A stretch of DNA of 64,000 nucleotides from Ruminococcus sp. (GTDB lineage Bacteria; Bacillota; Clostridia; Oscillospirales; Ruminococcaceae): the NCBI GenBank assembly GCA_017475555.1, contig JAFVFL010000022.1, positions 21,358 to 85,357 of the forward strand, given 5' to 3'. Shown here piece after piece: positions 26,128-35,355 of this stretch (within the stretch, counting starts at the first letter, position 1; the number at the start of each line of letters is the position of its first letter). Under the pieces are notes generated by a model that worked only from the letters and a program-made list of their open reading frames with translations, had not been told where the DNA came from and ran no database searches. The position numbers and the translations under genes were made by a program.

Positions 26128-27342
26128 TCAGACCTGCTTGAAGCTGTTGTCCCCGTCAAGGTACCACAGCGGCAGCGAGGTCGAATTCGGACATTCCGGA
26201 GCATAGCCGATAAGTGCGGCATTGTCCGTGTCCTCAAGTCTGTCCGTGATCATGGCAAAATCTCCGGCAAAGCTCGTTGAAGCGATGACACAGGCACACG
26301 TATTGTCGGGTATCGCCTCCGGGTCGATACGCCTGCCCTCCCTGACCTTCGCAGCGAGCACACGGAGAAGAAGCTGCGGCGGAACATCGGGATTGTCGAT
26401 AGTTTCACTTACAGTCTCGCCGGAGCCGTCTCTGTACACGAAACCGAAGGCGATGCCGTTGCGTATCAGAAGCTCCGCAAGCCCGAATACTGAGCAGAGA
26501 AGCAGCTCCTCATTTTTAGCGGCGATCTCCGGCTCTGCCCCCTCCCTGCGGTACAGGTCGAGAACGATCAGCGGCTGTACAGAGGCTGCTGCCTCGTCAA
26601 GCCTGACCATAAGCTTATTCTTTTTCGTGGAAAGCTTCCAGTTCACACGCTTCAGCGGGTCGCCCGGTACGTACTCTCTGTGCTCGTAGCCAGGTGTTGT
26701 ATTCGCAGAGAACAGTGCCGCTGTATCGTTATCCTCTTCATCGTCCGAGGTCATTACCACCTCTGCAATGCTCCGGAAGAGCTGCGATGACGACTTTATC
26801 TCCGGCACCTCCGGTATAACTCCGACGCTTTTCGGCTCAGGCAGCTGTCCGGGGAGCCTTAATCTGAGCCGCACAAATCCGAGAAATCCGCATGAATACG
26901 CCTCAGGCACCGAGACCTCGCCGTTTCCGCCGATACGTGCATCAAGGCTGCACGTGAACGTGCTCCTGTCCTTGTCAGCAAGCGATATCCGGTACGTCTT
27001 ATCCCACGGAGAAAATACCTCCGTAGCGTCCGGGTGCAGCTCAACTACTGCAAGCGGAATAAAACCGGTCTTGGAAACTGTTATCGTGACCTCAAGCCTG
27101 CTGCCCCTGCGGACATATCCGTCACAGCTCATATCTATCTTTATACGCTTTCTTGCGTATACCGCCATTATCAGCGATACGACCGGAGCTGTGAGAATGA
27201 ACGCAGCGAGTATCACGCCCATTTCACCGTCTATATAAAAAGTGAAGATATACAGCAGAAACGCCACAGCGACCGCAGCCGCACAGCTCTTTATAGTATG
27301 CAGTGTGCCGCTGTTCTCGGTCTTTTTACGCTGTCTGCCCAT
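26128..27342 (-). CDS. DUF58 domain membrane protein
   Basis: A 404-residue protein with two close N-terminal membrane helices (about 15-55). The DUF58 signature is the stretch EYVPGDPLKRVNWK around residue 220, with a vWA-like fold after it (VLDLYRR). DUF58 proteins act with MoxR ATPases in a poorly understood chaperone or assembly system. The start codon lies 1 base after the moxR stop codon, so the two are coupled; the transglutaminase gene follows 60 bases on. Confidence 0.9.
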   Translation of the reverse strand: MGRQRKKTENSGTLHTIKSCAAAVAVAFLLYIFTFYIDGEMGVILAAFILTAPVVSLIMAVYARKRIKIDMSCDGYVRRGSRLEVTITVSKTGFIPLAVVELHPDATEVFSPWDKTYRISLADKDRSTFTCSLDARIGGNGEVSVPEAYSCGFLGFVRLRLRLPGQLPEPKSVGVIPEVPEIKSSSQLFRSIAEVVMTSDDEEDNDTAALFSANTTPGYEHREYVPGDPLKRVNWKLSTKKNKLMVRLDEAAASVQPLIVLDLYRREGAEPEIAAKNEELLLCSVFGLAELLIRNGIAFGFVYRDGSGETVSETIDNPDVPPQLLLRVLAAKVREGRRIDPEAIPDNTCACVIASTSFAGDFAMITDRLEDTDNAALIGYAPECPNSTSLPLWYLDGDNSFKQV

Positions 27343-27343
27343 A

Positions 27344-28282
27344 TCAGGTGCCCATTTCGGGTACGGGACAGCTTTCGAGGATATGCCTTATATAGCCCTC
27401 ATTCGAGCCATATTCGCTCCGACCCTGCGGCGAAAGAATGATACGGTGTGCGAGCACCGAAACAGCCGTGCTCTTTACATCATCCGGTGTAACGTAATCT
27501 CTTTCGTAGATGTACGCAAACGCCTTTGCCGCCTTATACAGAGCTATACTTCCTCTCGGACTTATGCCGAGGGTCGCATTCCTGTCCCCTCTTGTAGAGG
27601 TGACGACCGAAACGATGTACTGCTTGACCTGCTCAGTCACTCTGATATGCCGCACCTCGTCCTGCATTGCACAGATATCGTCAACAGTGACGGCAGCCTC
27701 GGTGATGTTCTGTATCGGATTGTGCAGCTCAGTGCGTTCGAGTATACTGATCTCCTCACTCTCCGTAGGGTAGCCCATTGAGAGCTTCATGAAAAATCTG
27801 TCCATTTGTGCCTCCGGCAGATGGAACGTTCCATATGTCTCCACCGGATTCTGCGTAGCCATTACAAGGAACGGCTGCGGCAGCTTATGTGTAGCTCCGT
27901 CGAGTGATATCTGTCTTTCCTCCATAGCCTCAAGAAGTGCCGACTGCACCTTCGGCGAGGCACGGTTTATCTCGTCCGCAAGGAGGAAATTGCACATAAC
28001 GGCACCCTCTCTGTAGACAAACTCGCCCGTCCTCTGATCGAGCATAGTAAAGCCGGCGATATCGGACGGCATGACATCGGGGGTAAGCTGTATGCGGTTG
28101 AAGCTTCCTCCGATAGAACGGGAAAGTGCAGTGATAAGCTGAGTCTTGCCGACGCCGGGAACGTCCTCCAGGAGCACGTGTCCCTCACAGAGAAGTGCAG
28201 TGATAAGGCTGATAATGGTATCGTCCTTTCCGACGATCACCTTACCGACTGAATCTCTGAGCAAAGAGATCTTATTATTCAT
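27344..28282 (-). CDS. MoxR-type AAA+ ATPase
   Basis: A 312-residue cytoplasmic ATPase. Walker A is GVGKTQ at about residues 43-48, Walker B LLADEINRA with the sensor TQNP after it. The C-terminal lid is of MoxR type. ATG 28282 is chosen with TGAGGTTT upstream; an in-frame start at 28393 would place a hydrophobic leader inside a terminator hairpin. It heads a six-gene operon (moxR, DUF58, transglutaminase, C39-dockerin, prmA, unknown) and probably remodels complexes formed by the DUF58 protein. Confidence 0.92.
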   Translation of the reverse strand: MNNKISLLRDSVGKVIVGKDDTIISLITALLCEGHVLLEDVPGVGKTQLITALSRSIGGSFNRIQLTPDVMPSDIAGFTMLDQRTGEFVYREGAVMCNFLLADEINRASPKVQSALLEAMEERQISLDGATHKLPQPFLVMATQNPVETYGTFHLPEAQMDRFFMKLSMGYPTESEEISILERTELHNPIQNITEAAVTVDDICAMQDEVRHIRVTEQVKQYIVSVVTSTRGDRNATLGISPRGSIALYKAAKAFAYIYERDYVTPDDVKSTAVSVLAHRIILSPQGRSEYGSNEGYIRHILESCPVPEMGT

Positions 28283-28325
28283 ACAGTAAACCTCATGTAA
28301 AAAACTAAATACTTTATACAGGTTA

Positions 28326-28354
28326 ATTATAGCACATTTCACAAGAAACTGCAA
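28326..28354 (-). promoter_or_regulatory. Promoter of the moxR operon
   Basis: Minus strand: TTGCAG, 17 bases, TATAAT, about 44 bases before the moxR start codon and downstream of the preceding terminator. Confidence 0.75.
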
Positions 28355-28371
28355 GAGGAATATAGATAAAT

Positions 28372-28416
28372 AAAAGCCTGTATATTTGTGCACTTTTCAC
28401 AAATATGCAGGCTTTT
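28372..28416 (-). terminator. Terminator after the unknown membrane-protein gene
   Basis: A 19-bp stem with a single imperfect pair (28381/28407) and a 7-base loop. On the minus strand it is followed by TTTTATTTAT. It lies 68 bases beyond the stop codon of the gene at 28484. Confidence 0.82.
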
Positions 28417-28483
28417 AATTGTTAAATAAGTCGTTTCCAAATCGTAATAGTTTTTTACAATTTAGTAACAATATCAGACCTTA

Positions 28484-29158
28484 TCAATAAAGCTCTTCTC
28501 TCTTCTTCTTTTTCGATGATACAAGAGAAGCTATAAGACCGATAAGACCAATTACGAATACTGCGATCCCGCCGAAGAAGAGTGCATAGTTTGCCACGCC
28601 GAGCTTTCCGTCAACAATGCGGTAATTAGCCACCTCAGTCTGCTTGAAGCCCCACTCGTCATAGCACTCGTCACGATACTTTATGTAATCCGAATCAGTC
28701 GGCTGCGGTGCGGTCTTTCCGGCAAAGGATATGCCCTCAGTCGGATAAGCTGTATAGTCCTCGCCGTCATAGTAATCGTTCCACTTGTCGCCGAGAGCGT
28801 CTATCTTCTTTACAAGATCCTCATCAGATGTCGAGAATATGACGTAATAGTCGTCAAAATCCTCATCGTCCATGATGTAGGAATCATATGTCTTGTAGTC
28901 GATATTGCCCATGAGGTAGTAATATGTAGTAGTCTTTCCTGTCGGTATGCCATATGTAGTGCGTGTCTCCTCGTAGGTCACAAGAAGCCCAACCGGGTAG
29001 TACAGCTCGCCCTCTATCATCTTTGACTCCTCAAAATCGGTTATTGAAGCCTCATTGAGGTTGATAGTCTCGCCCTTTAAAAGAAGCATTGCATCGCCGA
29101 AGCCCGCAATTCCTGCAACAAGCCCGACGAGCACCAGTATAAGCATAAATTTTTTCAT
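28484..29158 (-). CDS. Unknown protein with two membrane helices
   Basis: A 224-residue protein. An N-terminal helix (about 4-26), an acidic and Tyr-rich extracytoplasmic domain (about 30-190) and a C-terminal helix (about 193-214) followed by KKKK. This topology places both ends in the cytoplasm. No family recognised. ACGGAGGGTTTAT precedes the ATG. It lies 55 bases after tsf, with no promoter seen between, so it may be read from the rpsB-tsf transcript. Confidence 0.72.
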   Translation of the reverse strand: MKKFMLILVLVGLVAGIAGFGDAMLLLKGETINLNEASITDFEESKMIEGELYYPVGLLVTYEETRTTYGIPTGKTTTYYYLMGNIDYKTYDSYIMDDEDFDDYYVIFSTSDEDLVKKIDALGDKWNDYYDGEDYTAYPTEGISFAGKTAPQPTDSDYIKYRDECYDEWGFKQTEVANYRIVDGKLGVANYALFFGGIAVFVIGLIGLIASLVSSKKKKREELY

Positions 29159-29213
29159 ATAAACCCTCCGTTAAAAACTGCGGCGAAGCACCGGACTCCG
29201 CCGCATTATGTCA

Positions 29214-30131
29214 TTACTTGATCATCTTAGCGATCTCGTCAGCAAGGTTATCCTCCTTCTTCTCGATACCCTCGCCTCTCTCGTAGCGTACAACGTCAAC
29301 AACGCTGATAGTGCCGCCGAGCTTCTTAGCCTCTGCGTCAACATAGCCCTTGACAGTGAGCTTGTCGTCCTTTACGAAAGCCTGCTCTAAGAGACAGTTC
29401 TCGCTGTAATACTTGCCTACCTTGCCCTCAACTATCTTTACTCTTACCTGCTCAGGCTTGCTTGCCATCTTCGGATCCTCAGCCATCTGAGCGAGCATGA
29501 TCTTCTTCTCGTTCTCAATGACCTCAGCCGGTACCTGCTCACGGTTGAGATACGGAGCGTTAAGAGCAGCAGACTGCATAGCAACGTCCTTGCCGACAGC
29601 TGTTACTGCGTCACCTGAAAGGTCTGTGTCAAGCCTTACAAGCACGCCAATGCTGCCGCCGTTGTGGATATATGAAGCAAGAGTGCCCTCCATTCTTACG
29701 AAACGACGGATAACGATATTCTCTCTTATCTTCATACCGGCAAGCTCAGTAAGAGCCTCGCCTACAGTGCCGGTGCCGTTTACAAGCTGCTCATTCTTGA
29801 GAGCCTCAACATCAGCCGGATTTGTCTTTATGATAGTCGCAGCAACATTTGCAACGAAGTTTCTTATATCGTCAGTGTTTGCAGCGAAGTCGGTCTCAGT
29901 ATTTACCTCAAGAAGAACGCCGGTATTTCCCTCAACTACTGCGGCAACAACGCCCTCAGCAGCTGCTCTGCCGCTCTTCTTAGCCTGTGTAGCAAGTCCC
30001 TTTTCTCTGAGGAACTCGATAGCCTTGTCCATATCGCCGTCATTTGCCTCAAGAGCCTTCTTGCAGTCCATCATGCCAACGCCGGTAGACTTCATGAGCT
30101 CCTTTATCTCTGCAACGGAAACCTTTCCCAT
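29214..30131 (-). CDS. tsf: Translation elongation factor Ts
   Basis: A 305-residue nucleotide-exchange factor for EF-Tu. The N-terminal UBA-like domain ends in the TGVGMMDCKKAL signature, the core domain carries NTETDFAA, and the C-terminal module LLEQAFVKD completes it. Full length. AGGAGGTTTTCACA precedes the ATG. It follows rpsB by 74 bases, the usual order in bacteria. Confidence 0.98.
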   Translation of the reverse strand: MGKVSVAEIKELMKSTGVGMMDCKKALEANDGDMDKAIEFLREKGLATQAKKSGRAAAEGVVAAVVEGNTGVLLEVNTETDFAANTDDIRNFVANVAATIIKTNPADVEALKNEQLVNGTGTVGEALTELAGMKIRENIVIRRFVRMEGTLASYIHNGGSIGVLVRLDTDLSGDAVTAVGKDVAMQSAALNAPYLNREQVPAEVIENEKKIMLAQMAEDPKMASKPEQVRVKIVEGKVGKYYSENCLLEQAFVKDDKLTVKGYVDAEAKKLGGTISVVDVVRYERGEGIEKKEDNLADEIAKMIK

Positions 30132-30205
30132 TGTGAAAACCTCCTGTAATTTATTATGAGCAGGGCTGCTGCCGGAAAAATCAGAACAGCAGCCCGTGTT
30201 TTTAA

Positions 30206-30952
30206 TTATTCAGCGTCAGCAGTCTCTGCCTCAGCACTCTCCTCTGCTGCCTCAGCAGCCTCAGCGTCGCTGCCCTGTCTGCCCTCGATGATAGCACTTG
30301 CAACTGTGCCTGCAATAAGCTTTACAGCTCTGATAGCGTCATCATTTCCGGGGATAACGTAGTCTACCTCGTCCGGGTCGCAGTTTGTATCAACGATAGC
30401 AACTATCGGGATACCGAGCTTCTTAGCCTCTGCAACAGCTATCTTCTCCTTGCGGGGGTCAACGATGAACAGTGCAGCCGGGAGCTTCTTCATATTCTTG
30501 ATACCGCCGAGGAACTTCTCAAGCTTCTCGATCTCAAGATTGAGCTTGACTACTTCCTTCTTGGGAAGAAGGTCGAATGTACCGTCAGTCTCCATTGTGT
30601 GGAGCTGCTCCAGTCTTCTGATACGTGTCTGGATCGTCTTGAAGTTGGTGAGCATTCCGCCGAGCCATCTTGCGTTTACGTAGTGAGCACCAGCTCTTGT
30701 AGCCTCCTCCTTAACAGAGTCGCCAGCCTGCTTCTTTGTGCCGACGAAAAGCACCTCGCCGCCCTCAGCAGATATGTCACGTACAAAGCTGTAAGCCTCC
30801 TCAAGCTTCTTCACTGTCTTCTGGAGATCTATGATATAGATACCATTTCTCTCTGTGAAGATGTAGGGTGCCATTTTCGGGTTCCAGCGTCTTGTCTGGT
30901 GTCCGAAGTGAACGCCAGCCTCAAGAAGCTGCTTCATTGAAACTACTGCCAT
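30206..30952 (-). CDS. rpsB: 30S ribosomal protein S2
   Basis: A 248-residue ribosomal protein. The signature [19 protein letters not shown] at residues 9-27 and PGNDDAIRA near 205 are clear. The C-terminal 25 residues are a low-complexity Glu/Ala tail. GAGGACTGCACA precedes the ATG. Its leader of about 110 bases contains a GCCGC/GCGGC hairpin; an autoregulatory S2 leader is possible but not identified. Confidence 0.98.
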   Translation of the reverse strand: MAVVSMKQLLEAGVHFGHQTRRWNPKMAPYIFTERNGIYIIDLQKTVKKLEEAYSFVRDISAEGGEVLFVGTKKQAGDSVKEEATRAGAHYVNARWLGGMLTNFKTIQTRIRRLEQLHTMETDGTFDLLPKKEVVKLNLEIEKLEKFLGGIKNMKKLPAALFIVDPRKEKIAVAEAKKLGIPIVAIVDTNCDPDEVDYVIPGNDDAIRAVKLIAGTVASAIIEGRQGSDAEAAEAAEESAEAETADAE

Positions 30953-31064
30953 TGTGCAGTCCTCCTTAAATATGGTTTAATCCTCCGCTGCGCCGTGTGT
31001 ATGCAGATAACGCCGCTTGCGGCGAACCATTCCGCATTAGCAGCAGCGTGCGAATTGCTCTAAT

Positions 31065-31093
31065 ATTATACCATATACAGCAATTTTTTTCAA
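31065..31093 (-). promoter_or_regulatory. Promoter of rpsB-tsf
   Basis: Minus strand: TTGAAA, 17 bases, TATAAT with an extended TGG before the -10. It lies about 112 bases before the rpsB start. Confidence 0.78.
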
Positions 31094-31204
31094 GAATTAT
31101 TTTTTATTTCAAGTAACGAATTTTTCATAATTCTCCCACCGATTTTCGTCACTTTTCACAATGCCTCCCACTGTATCTCCGCTGCTTCTGCGGAGGCTCA
31201 TCGC

Positions 31205-31465
31205 TATCATTGAGGGAAAGCCTTTTGAAAAAGGGTTATCCCTCAAACTCCTTTCCTAAAACTTTCAGCTAAAATCCCCAGATAGGGCACGCCAATCAAT
31301 TCTGGTTTGAAGCTGTGCGTGTGCCCTATCTGGGGATTTTAATTAAAAGTCTTTGGAAGGGGGTACGGGGGTGACTCCCCGCGGGGCGGGGAGATGTCGA
31401 ACGTAGTGAGACAGAGGGGACCGCCGCTGTTGGCGGAACCTTTCTTCAGAAAGGTGTCCCCCGAT
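31205..31465. repeat. Composite palindromic intergenic element
   Basis: Between rpsB and glmS. The core is a perfect 20-bp inverted repeat (31271-31290 and 31321-31340) around a 30-base spacer. Symmetry continues outward on the same axis: ACTTT/AAAGT at 31261/31350 and CTTTCC/GGAAGG at 31251/31360. Each flank also has its own hairpin (CCTTTT...AAAAGG near 31221 and CCTTTC...GAAAGG near 31440), plus a GC-rich CTCCCCGC/GCGGGGAG stem at about 31375-31393. No protein is encoded. It looks like a non-coding, MITE- or REP-like mobile repeat. Confidence 0.7.
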
Positions 31466-31514
31466 AATAGCTGTGAATCTCCACAAAAGTATCGGATATA
31501 CTGTGGGGAGGTAT

Positions 31515-33353
31515 TTACTCGACAGTGACGCTCTTGGCGAGGTTTCGGGGTTTATCGACGTCATAGCCCTTAGCGACTGACACGTAATAGCCGAGTAGCT
31601 GGAGCGGTATAACGGACAGGCTTCCTGCGAAGTGCGGGTCGGTATGCGGAACATAGACAGTGAAATCCGCAAGATCCTCTATAGCGTAATTACCGTAGGT
31701 AGTCAGTCCCATGAGTGAAGCTCCACGGCTCTTGACCTCGACCATATTGCTGACGGTCTTCTCATACAGCTCAGGCTGAGTCAGTACGCCGATGACCGGT
31801 ATACCGTCCTCGATAAGGCTTATCGGGCCATGCTTCAGCTCGCCTGCCGCATATGCCTCGGAGTGGATATAGCTTATCTCCTTCATTTTAAGGCTGCCCT
31901 CAAGCGAGATCGCATAGTCAATTCCCCTGCCGATAAAGAAAGCGTCCTTTGTGCCGGCAAGCTTTGTCGCATACCACTGTATACGCTCCTTGTCCTCAAG
32001 TATCTTCTCTATCTTCTCCGGGATAGTGTCAAGCTCTGCGAGCATTTCGTCGTACTTATCCTGCTCAAGCTCTCCCCTTGCAGAAGCAAAGCCGATAGCA
32101 AGCAGATATCCCGCAATGAGCTGGGTGCTGTACGCCTTGGTAGTAGCGACGGATATCTCAGGGCCAGCGAGTGTGTAGAATACATTATCGGCTTCTCTTG
32201 CAATTGAAGAGCCAACAACGTTGACTATACCGAGGGTCTTTATTCCCTTTGCCTTCGACTCCCTGAGTGCAGCAAGGCTGTCAGCAGTCTCACCGGACTG
32301 ACTGATGATTATAACAAGGCTGTCCTTGACGAGGCTCATCTTCCTGTAGCGGAACTCAGAAGCAAGCTCCACACGCACCGGGATAGTAGTAAGATCCTCA
32401 ATGACATACTGCACAGCCATACCAACATGATACGCTGAGCCGCAGGCTACAATATATATCTGGCTTATCTTCCGCATTTCCTCGTCAGTAAGACCGATAC
32501 CGCTGAAATCTATCCTTCCGTCCTTGACAACGGAGTTGATAGTATCTCTTACCACCTTAGGCTGCTCATGTATCTCCTTGAGCATAAAGTGCTCATAGCC
32601 GCCCTTTTCAGCAGCCTCAGCGTCCCACTTTATCTCAACAAGCTCCTTCTGTATTTCCTCCCTGTCAATATCATAGAACGTAGCCTTGCCCTTTTCGAGC
32701 TTTGCGATCTCACGGTTGCCGATATAGTAGACATTTCTGGTATATTTCAGTATCGCCGGAACATCAGACGCTATGAAAGTCTCTCCGTCGGTAACGCCTA
32801 TGATCATCGGGCTGTCCTTGCGTGCAGCGTATATCTCGCCGGGGCAGTCCCTGAACATGACCGCAAGTGCATATGAGCCTCTTATGCGTATCATAGCACG
32901 GGCAATTGAATCCACCGGGCCGAGTGCATACTTCTTTGAATAGTAGTCAATAAGCTTCACAGCCACCTCTGTATCGGTCTGTGACTTGAAGGTATAGCCG
33001 CTCTTGGACAGCTTCTCCCTCAGCTCCTGATAATTCTCTATAATTCCATTGTGTACCGCAACAACGCTCTCATCGTCACTTGCATGAGGGTGAGCATTGA
33101 GTGTAGAGGGCTCGCCGTGTGTAGCCCAGCGGGTATGACCTATGCCGCAGTCGCCCTTTACAGCCGCACCATTGTCGGTCATTTTCTGGAGAACCTCCAG
33201 CTTTCCCTTAGCCTTTACTATCTCCGGCTCGCCGCTGCCGTCACGCACAGCGATACCGGCTGAATCATATCCTCTGTATTCGAGCTTTGAAAGCCCGTCG
33301 AGCAGTATCGGTGCCGCCTGTTCAGTTCCGGTAAATCCGACTATTCCGCACAT
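31515..33353 (-). CDS. glmS: Glutamine-fructose-6-phosphate aminotransferase (isomerizing)
   Basis: A 612-residue enzyme that makes glucosamine 6-phosphate for peptidoglycan and amino-sugar synthesis. Cys2 in MCGIVGF is the glutaminase nucleophile. The glutaminase domain (1-240) is followed by two SIS domains with the SQSGETADS phosphosugar loop, and the C-terminus ends in the usual KSVTVE. TAGGAGGATAACAA precedes the ATG. It is monocistronic. The leader is only about 60 bases, too short for a glmS ribozyme. Confidence 0.97.
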   Translation of the reverse strand: MCGIVGFTGTEQAAPILLDGLSKLEYRGYDSAGIAVRDGSGEPEIVKAKGKLEVLQKMTDNGAAVKGDCGIGHTRWATHGEPSTLNAHPHASDDESVVAVHNGIIENYQELREKLSKSGYTFKSQTDTEVAVKLIDYYSKKYALGPVDSIARAMIRIRGSYALAVMFRDCPGEIYAARKDSPMIIGVTDGETFIASDVPAILKYTRNVYYIGNREIAKLEKGKATFYDIDREEIQKELVEIKWDAEAAEKGGYEHFMLKEIHEQPKVVRDTINSVVKDGRIDFSGIGLTDEEMRKISQIYIVACGSAYHVGMAVQYVIEDLTTIPVRVELASEFRYRKMSLVKDSLVIIISQSGETADSLAALRESKAKGIKTLGIVNVVGSSIAREADNVFYTLAGPEISVATTKAYSTQLIAGYLLAIGFASARGELEQDKYDEMLAELDTIPEKIEKILEDKERIQWYATKLAGTKDAFFIGRGIDYAISLEGSLKMKEISYIHSEAYAAGELKHGPISLIEDGIPVIGVLTQPELYEKTVSNMVEVKSRGASLMGLTTYGNYAIEDLADFTVYVPHTDPHFAGSLSVIPLQLLGYYVSVAKGYDVDKPRNLAKSVTVE

Positions 33354-33414
33354 TTGTTATCCTCCTATCAGTAATAGTTATCTCTTATCATATCGGAGTA
33401 CGTTACCCCATTTT

Positions 33415-33443
33415 ATTTTACCGCATTTGCGTCTGTTTGTCAA
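33415..33443 (-). promoter_or_regulatory. Promoter of glmS
   Basis: Minus strand: TTGACA, 17 bases, TAAAAT, about 62 bases before the glmS start. Confidence 0.82.
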
Positions 33444-33460
33444 GGGTACAGCCATGATCT

Positions 33461-34870
33461 TTATCTCATTCCGCCCGGTCTGTTCATATTGCCCGGTCGG
33501 TTCGCACTGATATGCTGCTGAGGTCTGCCAACGACCTGTAAGCCGCCGCCATTTCCCCCTCCGCCGCCGCTTCCGGGAGGCGGCTGTCTGTTTATCGGTG
33601 TTCTGTTGATCTTTTTGGTCAGGAAATTATCATTTCTCTGGGTCAGATTCATGCTGTCCGGCTTCTGATACACCGCTGCACCATACGCCCTGCGGACGGT
33701 TTTCAGCTGTGCCTTCAGCGAGCCGCCGGTCACAGCTGCAACTATGCCTGCGACCACGAGGCTCACTATCACACCTGTACTGTCGAGTACGCCTGTAAAA
33801 AGGAACACTCCGAGCAGCATTATCGCAAGTGCAATTGCAAAGCTGCCGCAGAGATAGCCGTAGAATTTACCCATATCCGCCGGTAGATCGCCGACAAATT
33901 TTCCGGTCTGACCATTCATCGCAAAGGTGTATTTCTGCTCATTCCACGTCGTATTCAATATCCACACCGGGTAAAGTGCATACTTTGACCGTGAATTCTG
34001 TAGCTTCACCGCACTGTTCTCACATGAAACGCTGTCATATCCTGTAACAGTACCGGCAAAAGCCTGCTCCGTGCTTTTCTTTATACGTTCATTCGCACGC
34101 CCTATGCTCTGCTCTGCGTCCACATCATATCTGTCCGCAAGATATCCCGAAAGGAACGCCGTACTGAACGTCTCCGCCTTGCTGACATCGAACGGCTCAA
34201 TGGACTCCATAAGCTCGTCCGGCATTTTCTCCGAGCCGTCAACAGGTACGTCCTCAAACGAGATATTTCCTGCACGTACCGCCGAATAATAGCTCGTTTC
34301 CACATACGAAAAATTATTATCCTGCCAGCTTCTCACCTTTTCGCCTCGGAAGACCATATGTGCATCAGCGTCCGCACTGAAAAGCCATACCGGGACATAA
34401 AGCCCCTTTATCTCGTCTATGTGGTTCTGCTCCCTGAATACCTTCGGCAGCAGCTTCTTTCCCTCAAGGTGCTTGGAAAGTGCAGTCTTGGCAGCCTCCT
34501 TGTCCAGCTTGAAGGGTATCACAAGATCAGGGCGTATATCTCCCGAAAACTGCCCTGACATAACAACAGGATTCCCGCAGTACGGACAGTGTGTCGCACC
34601 GGTCGTCTCGTCAGCGATTATCTCTCCTCCGCACGACTTGCAGCTGTACACCTTCATGCCGTCCGTCTCTCCGTCCTCCCATTCGCTGCCCGTGGGAGCC
34701 TCAAGCTCCATTTCGTCCTCACCGGCTGAATCTATCTCGTCGTTGTAATTCTGAACGGTCTCAACATCAAATTCCGAATCGCAGTACGGACACTTCATTT
34801 TCTGCACCGCACTGTCAAATTCAAGCTTTCCGCTGCAGCACGGGCATTTGTATTCTCTTACCTCTGCCAT
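33461..34870 (-). CDS. Zinc-ribbon membrane protein
   Basis: A 469-residue protein. Two N-terminal zinc ribbons use CPCC/CPYC (about residues 9-34) and CKSC/CPYC (about 76-97). A soluble domain to about 340 is followed by two membrane helices (about 345-385) and a Gly/Pro/Asn-rich tail. This architecture is widespread in Firmicutes but has no settled function. GGAGGTGAATAT precedes the ATG. Another zinc-ribbon protein, with an SPFH domain, is encoded on the same strand just beyond the GGCGTAT array. Confidence 0.8.
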   Translation of the reverse strand: MAEVREYKCPCCSGKLEFDSAVQKMKCPYCDSEFDVETVQNYNDEIDSAGEDEMELEAPTGSEWEDGETDGMKVYSCKSCGGEIIADETTGATHCPYCGNPVVMSGQFSGDIRPDLVIPFKLDKEAAKTALSKHLEGKKLLPKVFREQNHIDEIKGLYVPVWLFSADADAHMVFRGEKVRSWQDNNFSYVETSYYSAVRAGNISFEDVPVDGSEKMPDELMESIEPFDVSKAETFSTAFLSGYLADRYDVDAEQSIGRANERIKKSTEQAFAGTVTGYDSVSCENSAVKLQNSRSKYALYPVWILNTTWNEQKYTFAMNGQTGKFVGDLPADMGKFYGYLCGSFAIALAIMLLGVFLFTGVLDSTGVIVSLVVAGIVAAVTGGSLKAQLKTVRRAYGAAVYQKPDSMNLTQRNDNFLTKKINRTPINRQPPPGSGGGGGNGGGLQVVGRPQQHISANRPGNMNRPGGMR

Positions 34871-34951
34871 ATATTCACCTCCTTTGAATTACTCCCATTC
34901 AAGAAAAATGTTCCTGTGATAAACCAGAATTTGCTGCCGTTTTACTGAACA

Positions 34952-35228
34952 GGCGTATGAAATATACGCCCTGACGTACCGTATACGCCGTGGGTATACG
35001 CCGTTTTTTCCGAAATACAGGCAAATACACGCCTATACGCCGTATTTTGCAGTTGCTATATATTATATATACACCTCACGCTGTCAGCTTTGTCCGTTCA
35101 GTGATTATTTTGTATTTTATAAAAGAAGTATAATATAAGGCGTATAGGCGTATATAGGGCTATATACAGTCATTTAAGGCGTATACTCACGGCGTATGGG
35201 GGCGTATATGGCGTATGTAACGGCGTAT
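34952..35228. repeat. Cluster of GGCGTAT/ATACGCC motifs (iteron-like)
   Basis: This gap (34871-35355) has no credible gene. It contains 12 exact copies of the 7-mer GGCGTAT or its complement, plus one ACACGCC variant. Forward copies start at 34952, 35139, 35147, 35178, 35191, 35201, 35210 and 35222; reverse copies at 34964, 34983, 34996 and 35035. Apart from the first, all left-hand copies point one way and all right-hand copies the other. An AT-rich centre (35042-35138) separates them. The arrangement looks like an array of protein-binding sites. Confidence 0.8.
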
Positions 35229-35355
35229 ATTTATCCGGGGCAAATCCCGGTTTGTCTTAACAAAATTTCTGAAAAGGACATAGGCTTCAGAGAGCCCGTA
35301 CAGAAAGAGGAGCAGACACCTCCGTCCGCCCCTCTCCGCAAATCCTGTAATACTA

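Noticed and set aside
31343..31672. A minus-strand frame across the palindromic element into glmS
   Set aside because: It overlaps the end of glmS in another frame and consists partly of hairpin sequence; no start signals were found.
33354..33443. Possible glmS ribozyme upstream of glmS
   Set aside because: The leader is only about 60 bases from the promoter to the start codon, too short for the ribozyme core, and none of its conserved features was seen.
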